From assembly GCF_003268005.1 (NCBI RefSeq), contig NZ_CP014213.1:1178001-1242000 (forward strand): 64,000 nt of DNA. The letters are read 5' to 3'. This stretch comes from Methanosphaera sp. BMS (lineage in GTDB: Archaea; Methanobacteriota; Methanobacteria; Methanobacteriales; Methanobacteriaceae). Both the position numbers and the translations under genes were made by a program. The notes below the pieces were generated by a model. The model saw nothing but the letters and a program-made list of their open reading frames with translations, ran no database searches and was not told the DNA's origin. Positions 63,185-64,000 of this stretch are shown here, in pieces (positions within the stretch are counted from its first letter, which is position 1; each line of letters opens with the position of its first letter).

Positions 63185-64000
63185 TTATATTATTTCATAG
63201 TTAAATTTGGTATCAACGAACAATACTATGAGCATTCCTATTATTCCTATTACCAGGCAGATAATTAATGAGAACAGATCTCCCATTACAATGTTTTGCA
63301 TCGGCACACGTAGTGAACCCAACATTATACCGATTAATGCAGCTACTGTTAACTGTTTATGATTTTCCAGTAGGTATTTTATTATTCTGCTCATTATCAT
63401 AAATCCACAGACTGCCCCTCCTACGAATACGATTATCTCCACTATTGATATTCTGTGAAGTACATCTATCATGTATTCATATTGACCCAACAAGAGAAGT
63501 AGTGATGAACCTGAAATTCCGGGAAGCAGCATTGCACATATGGCTGTGAAACCTGATATGAAAAGTACGGGCAGTGAATGTGATGCCTGTAATGGATTCA
63601 ATCCAACAAATAGGTATGCGAGTATTGCAAATATTATTGTGGTCGTTATTGCCTTTATGTTCAACGCATCCAATTGCTTGTAGAGTATGTATATTGATGC
63701 AAGTATCAAACCTGCAAAGAAGGAATATGTATATCCTGCATAGCTTCCCAGTAAAAAGTTTATCACTCCGGCCATCAAGACCATAGCCAGTACTACTCCT
63801 AGACCCAATGGTATGAAGAATTCAAAGTCAACCTCCTCAAACAGCTGATCTTTAAATCCTTTCAGATCCGCCTTGAGCAATGGCTTTAAGAATAATAGTT
63901 TTATATTACTTATGGAGGCTATTAACTTGTCGTATATTCCGGTTATTAATGCTATAGTACCACCGGATATTCCCGGCATGATATCCGATGCTCCCATTAA
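63185..64000 (-). CDS. DUF368 membrane protein, cut by window edge
   Basis: At least 270 residues with about eight hydrophobic helices. The conserved MGASDIMPGISGGTIALITGIYDKLI and a second CAMLLPGISGSSLLLLLGQYEYMI mark DUF368, recently linked to polyprenyl-phosphate recycling at the membrane in bacteria. The frame is still open at the window end (a Leu codon precedes the first Met), and family members usually have some residues before this motif, so the true start is probably outside. Upstream partner of the methyltransferase. Confidence 0.88.
   Translation of the reverse strand, partial: LMGASDIMPGISGGTIALITGIYDKLIASISNIKLLFLKPLLKADLKGFKDQLFEEVDFEFFIPLGLGVVLAMVLMAGVINFLLGSYAGYTYSFFAGLILASIYILYKQLDALNIKAITTTIIFAILAYLFVGLNPLQASHSLPVLFISGFTAICAMLLPGISGSSLLLLLGQYEYMIDVLHRISIVEIIVFVGGAVCGFMIMSRIIKYLLENHKQLTVAALIGIMLGSLRVPMQNIVMGDLFSLIICLVIGIIGMLIVLFVDTKFNYEII

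Overview
The window is AT-rich archaeal chromosome. It carries an archaeal histone, archaeal ribosomal proteins (S19e, L39e, L31e, LX), aIF6, archaeal NAC, RNase P subunit 4, the archaeal CoA-pathway phosphopantothenate synthetase and HMG-CoA reductase. A MurT-like Mur ligase with a zinc ribbon (pseudomurein lineage), a nicotianamine-synthase-like enzyme, bacterial-type UvrABC, and remnants of adhesin-like proteins whose repeats read 'VNGKT..D.(D/N)GKVIYAKV' point to Methanobacteriales, most likely Methanosphaera or a close relative. That assignment is inference; no methanogenesis gene lies in the window.

Layout. 1-6.3 kb: a secreted protein, a GT2/DUF2304 pair, a nicotianamine-synthase homologue, NAC, then a tight three-gene run of NYN-type ribonuclease, GGDD palm-domain membrane protein and small membrane protein. 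6.3-12.7 kb: arginine genes argJ-argB-(RNase HIII)-argC, three flavodoxin-like genes and a divergent feoA with a palindromic control region. 12.8-19.6 kb: MurT-like ligase (minus), secF-secD, CoA-pathway ligase, two tandem UPF0200 P-loop kinases and a DUF54 RNA-binding protein that overlaps the second kinase out of frame. 19.7-31.3 kb: a Dph6-like ligase, membrane proteins, a GtrA protein, histone, M42 peptidase, two iron-sulfur-flavoprotein-like genes enclosing two paralogous unknown genes, and uvrC. 31.4-37.5 kb: uvrB, uvrA, an MBL-fold protein and tRNA-Thr(CGT). 37.6-49.3 kb: aroC, an aroD operon, sucD, hmgA plus a VIT/CCC1-like gene, thrC, a SpoIIM-like protein, an adenylate-kinase-like protein and trkH.

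50.0-54.1 kb is a translation operon (rnp4, CRM protein, rps19e, pdcd5, PP-loop, rpl39e, rpl31e, eif6, rplX, pfdA). In related archaea it normally runs on into ftsY. Here about 6 kb of accessory DNA separates pfdA from ftsY: two decayed 3' ends of adhesin-like genes, each followed by a hairpin terminator, enclose a three-gene wHTH/small-protein/wHTH cassette. The cassette promoter has a TATA box between two identical palindromes. After these come an Arch_ATPase behind 45-bp tandem repeats, a 36-residue basic ORF and a membrane metallophosphoesterase. The window ends with ftsY, a candidate small-RNA locus, a methyltransferase and a DUF368 gene cut by the edge.

Most worth a second look: (1) the NYN-ribonuclease/GGDD-palm pair, in which both proteins contain internal domain duplications; (2) the accessory insertion in the translation operon with its dual-operator cassette; (3) the 167-nt out-of-frame overlap of a UPF0200 gene with a DUF54 gene; (4) several strong palindromic control sites (feoA, MurT-like, wHTH cassette, ATPase). 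Starts are often TTG or GTG after a GGTGA/GGAG Shine-Dalgarno; in several genes the Shine-Dalgarno moves the start inward from the longest frame, as noted per entry.
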